From assembly GCA_017385345.1 (NCBI GenBank), contig JAFNRY010000033.1, forward strand, positions 1 through 6,309: a stretch of DNA of 6,309 nt, written 5' to 3'. Below, piece after piece: positions 6,119 to 6,309 of the stretch (its first letter is position 1; each line of letters opens with the position of its first letter). This DNA comes from Kiritimatiellia bacterium (GTDB lineage Bacteria > Verrucomicrobiota > Kiritimatiellia > RFP12 > UBA1067). The notes below the pieces were generated by a model that had not been told where the DNA came from, made no database searches, and saw only the letters and a list, made by a program, of their open reading frames with translations. A program made the translations under genes and the position numbers.

Positions 6119-6309
6119 TTATTTGGCCACCGTTTCGTAGTCGTTCGGGTTCACAAGCCCCCATATCGTCTCGGATCTCTCCTTGAGACCCTGGCGCCGC
6201 TCTATCATCGGATCGCCGTCCTTCGTGCTCGCGCCCATGATGTGGTTGTCGTTCCAGAAGAGCTTGGCGAGCTCCTCCTCCGATTTGACGTTCAGGTTGC
6301 CCCTGATGC
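6119..6309 (-). CDS. C-terminal fragment of an unidentified gene upstream of pilM
   Basis: An open minus-strand frame enters from the right edge and ends at a TAA (6121-6119), giving the last 62 complete residues of a protein that finishes ...NPNDYETVAK. The visible part is soluble and polar: a stretch reading GNLNVKSEEELAKLFWN, a charged middle (MIERRQGLKERSE), then IWGLVNPNDYETVAK. There is no membrane helix or cysteine motif in the part seen. The frame is supported by its GC-rich codon use and by ending 13 nt before the pilM start, which places it in the same operon. The G-x-LNV-x-SEEEL run loosely recalls the start of the helix-hairpin-helix region of GspK-type minor pseudopilins, but this is too short to assign. 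By position it could correspond to the Amuc_1102 slot. I do not recognise the family; function left open. Confidence 0.7.
   Translation of the reverse strand, partial: IRGNLNVKSEEELAKLFWNDNHIMGASTKDGDPMIERRQGLKERSETIWGLVNPNDYETVAK

Noticed and set aside
5308..6186. 292-codon open frame on the plus strand
   Set aside because: It is antisense in codon register to pilM, so openness is explained by codon choice. The product is rich in Arg and His and has no recognisable motif.

Overview
The window reads as one stretch of a GC-rich bacterial chromosome in which every supportable gene lies on the minus strand, so transcription runs from base 6309 towards base 1. Gene order and protein architectures match the inner-membrane alignment subcomplex plus secretin of a type IV pilus / type II secretion-like machine, in the form found in the Verrucomicrobiota-Kiritimatiellota-Lentisphaerota (PVC) branch. 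The best-known example is the Akkermansia muciniphila cluster Amuc_1098 to Amuc_1102. The phylum assignment is an inference from this layout, from the thrombospondin-type-3 Ca-binding repeats and from the fused PilM-PilN protein; no rRNA or marker gene is present.

Layout, in the direction of transcription. (1) 6309-6119: C-terminal end of an upstream gene I cannot identify. (2) 6105-4285: a 606-residue fusion of a cytoplasmic actin-like PilM ATPase with a PilN-like membrane protein. (3) 4294-3305: a 329-residue PilO-like / Amuc_1100-like protein with one N-terminal membrane helix. (4) 3308-2214: a 364-residue membrane-anchored protein in the slot where PilP normally lies. It combines a four-cysteine module, two Asp-rich Ca-binding repeats and a beta-rich C-terminal region. 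(5) 2159 to beyond base 1: a secretin with signal peptide, Pro/Ala linker, TPR-like helical region and N-domains. The window cuts it just after the secretin domain proper begins.

The first genes are packed as an operon: a 13-nt gap, then a 10-nt overlap, then a 4-nt ATGA overlap. The only real intergenic space (54 nt, before the secretin) carries a near-consensus sigma-70 promoter, TTGAAC-17 nt-TATAAT, so the secretin can probably be made independently of the inner-membrane proteins.

Expected assembly, by analogy with PilMNOPQ: PilM sits on the cytoplasmic face and is covalently joined to PilN. PilN and the PilO-like protein pair in the membrane and periplasm. The PilP-slot protein bridges to the N-domains of the secretin, which forms the outer-membrane channel. 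No ATPase motor (PilB/PilT/GspE), prepilin or peptidase is visible here. All long plus-strand open frames are antisense shadows. No RNA genes, mobile elements, CRISPR arrays or clear terminators were seen.
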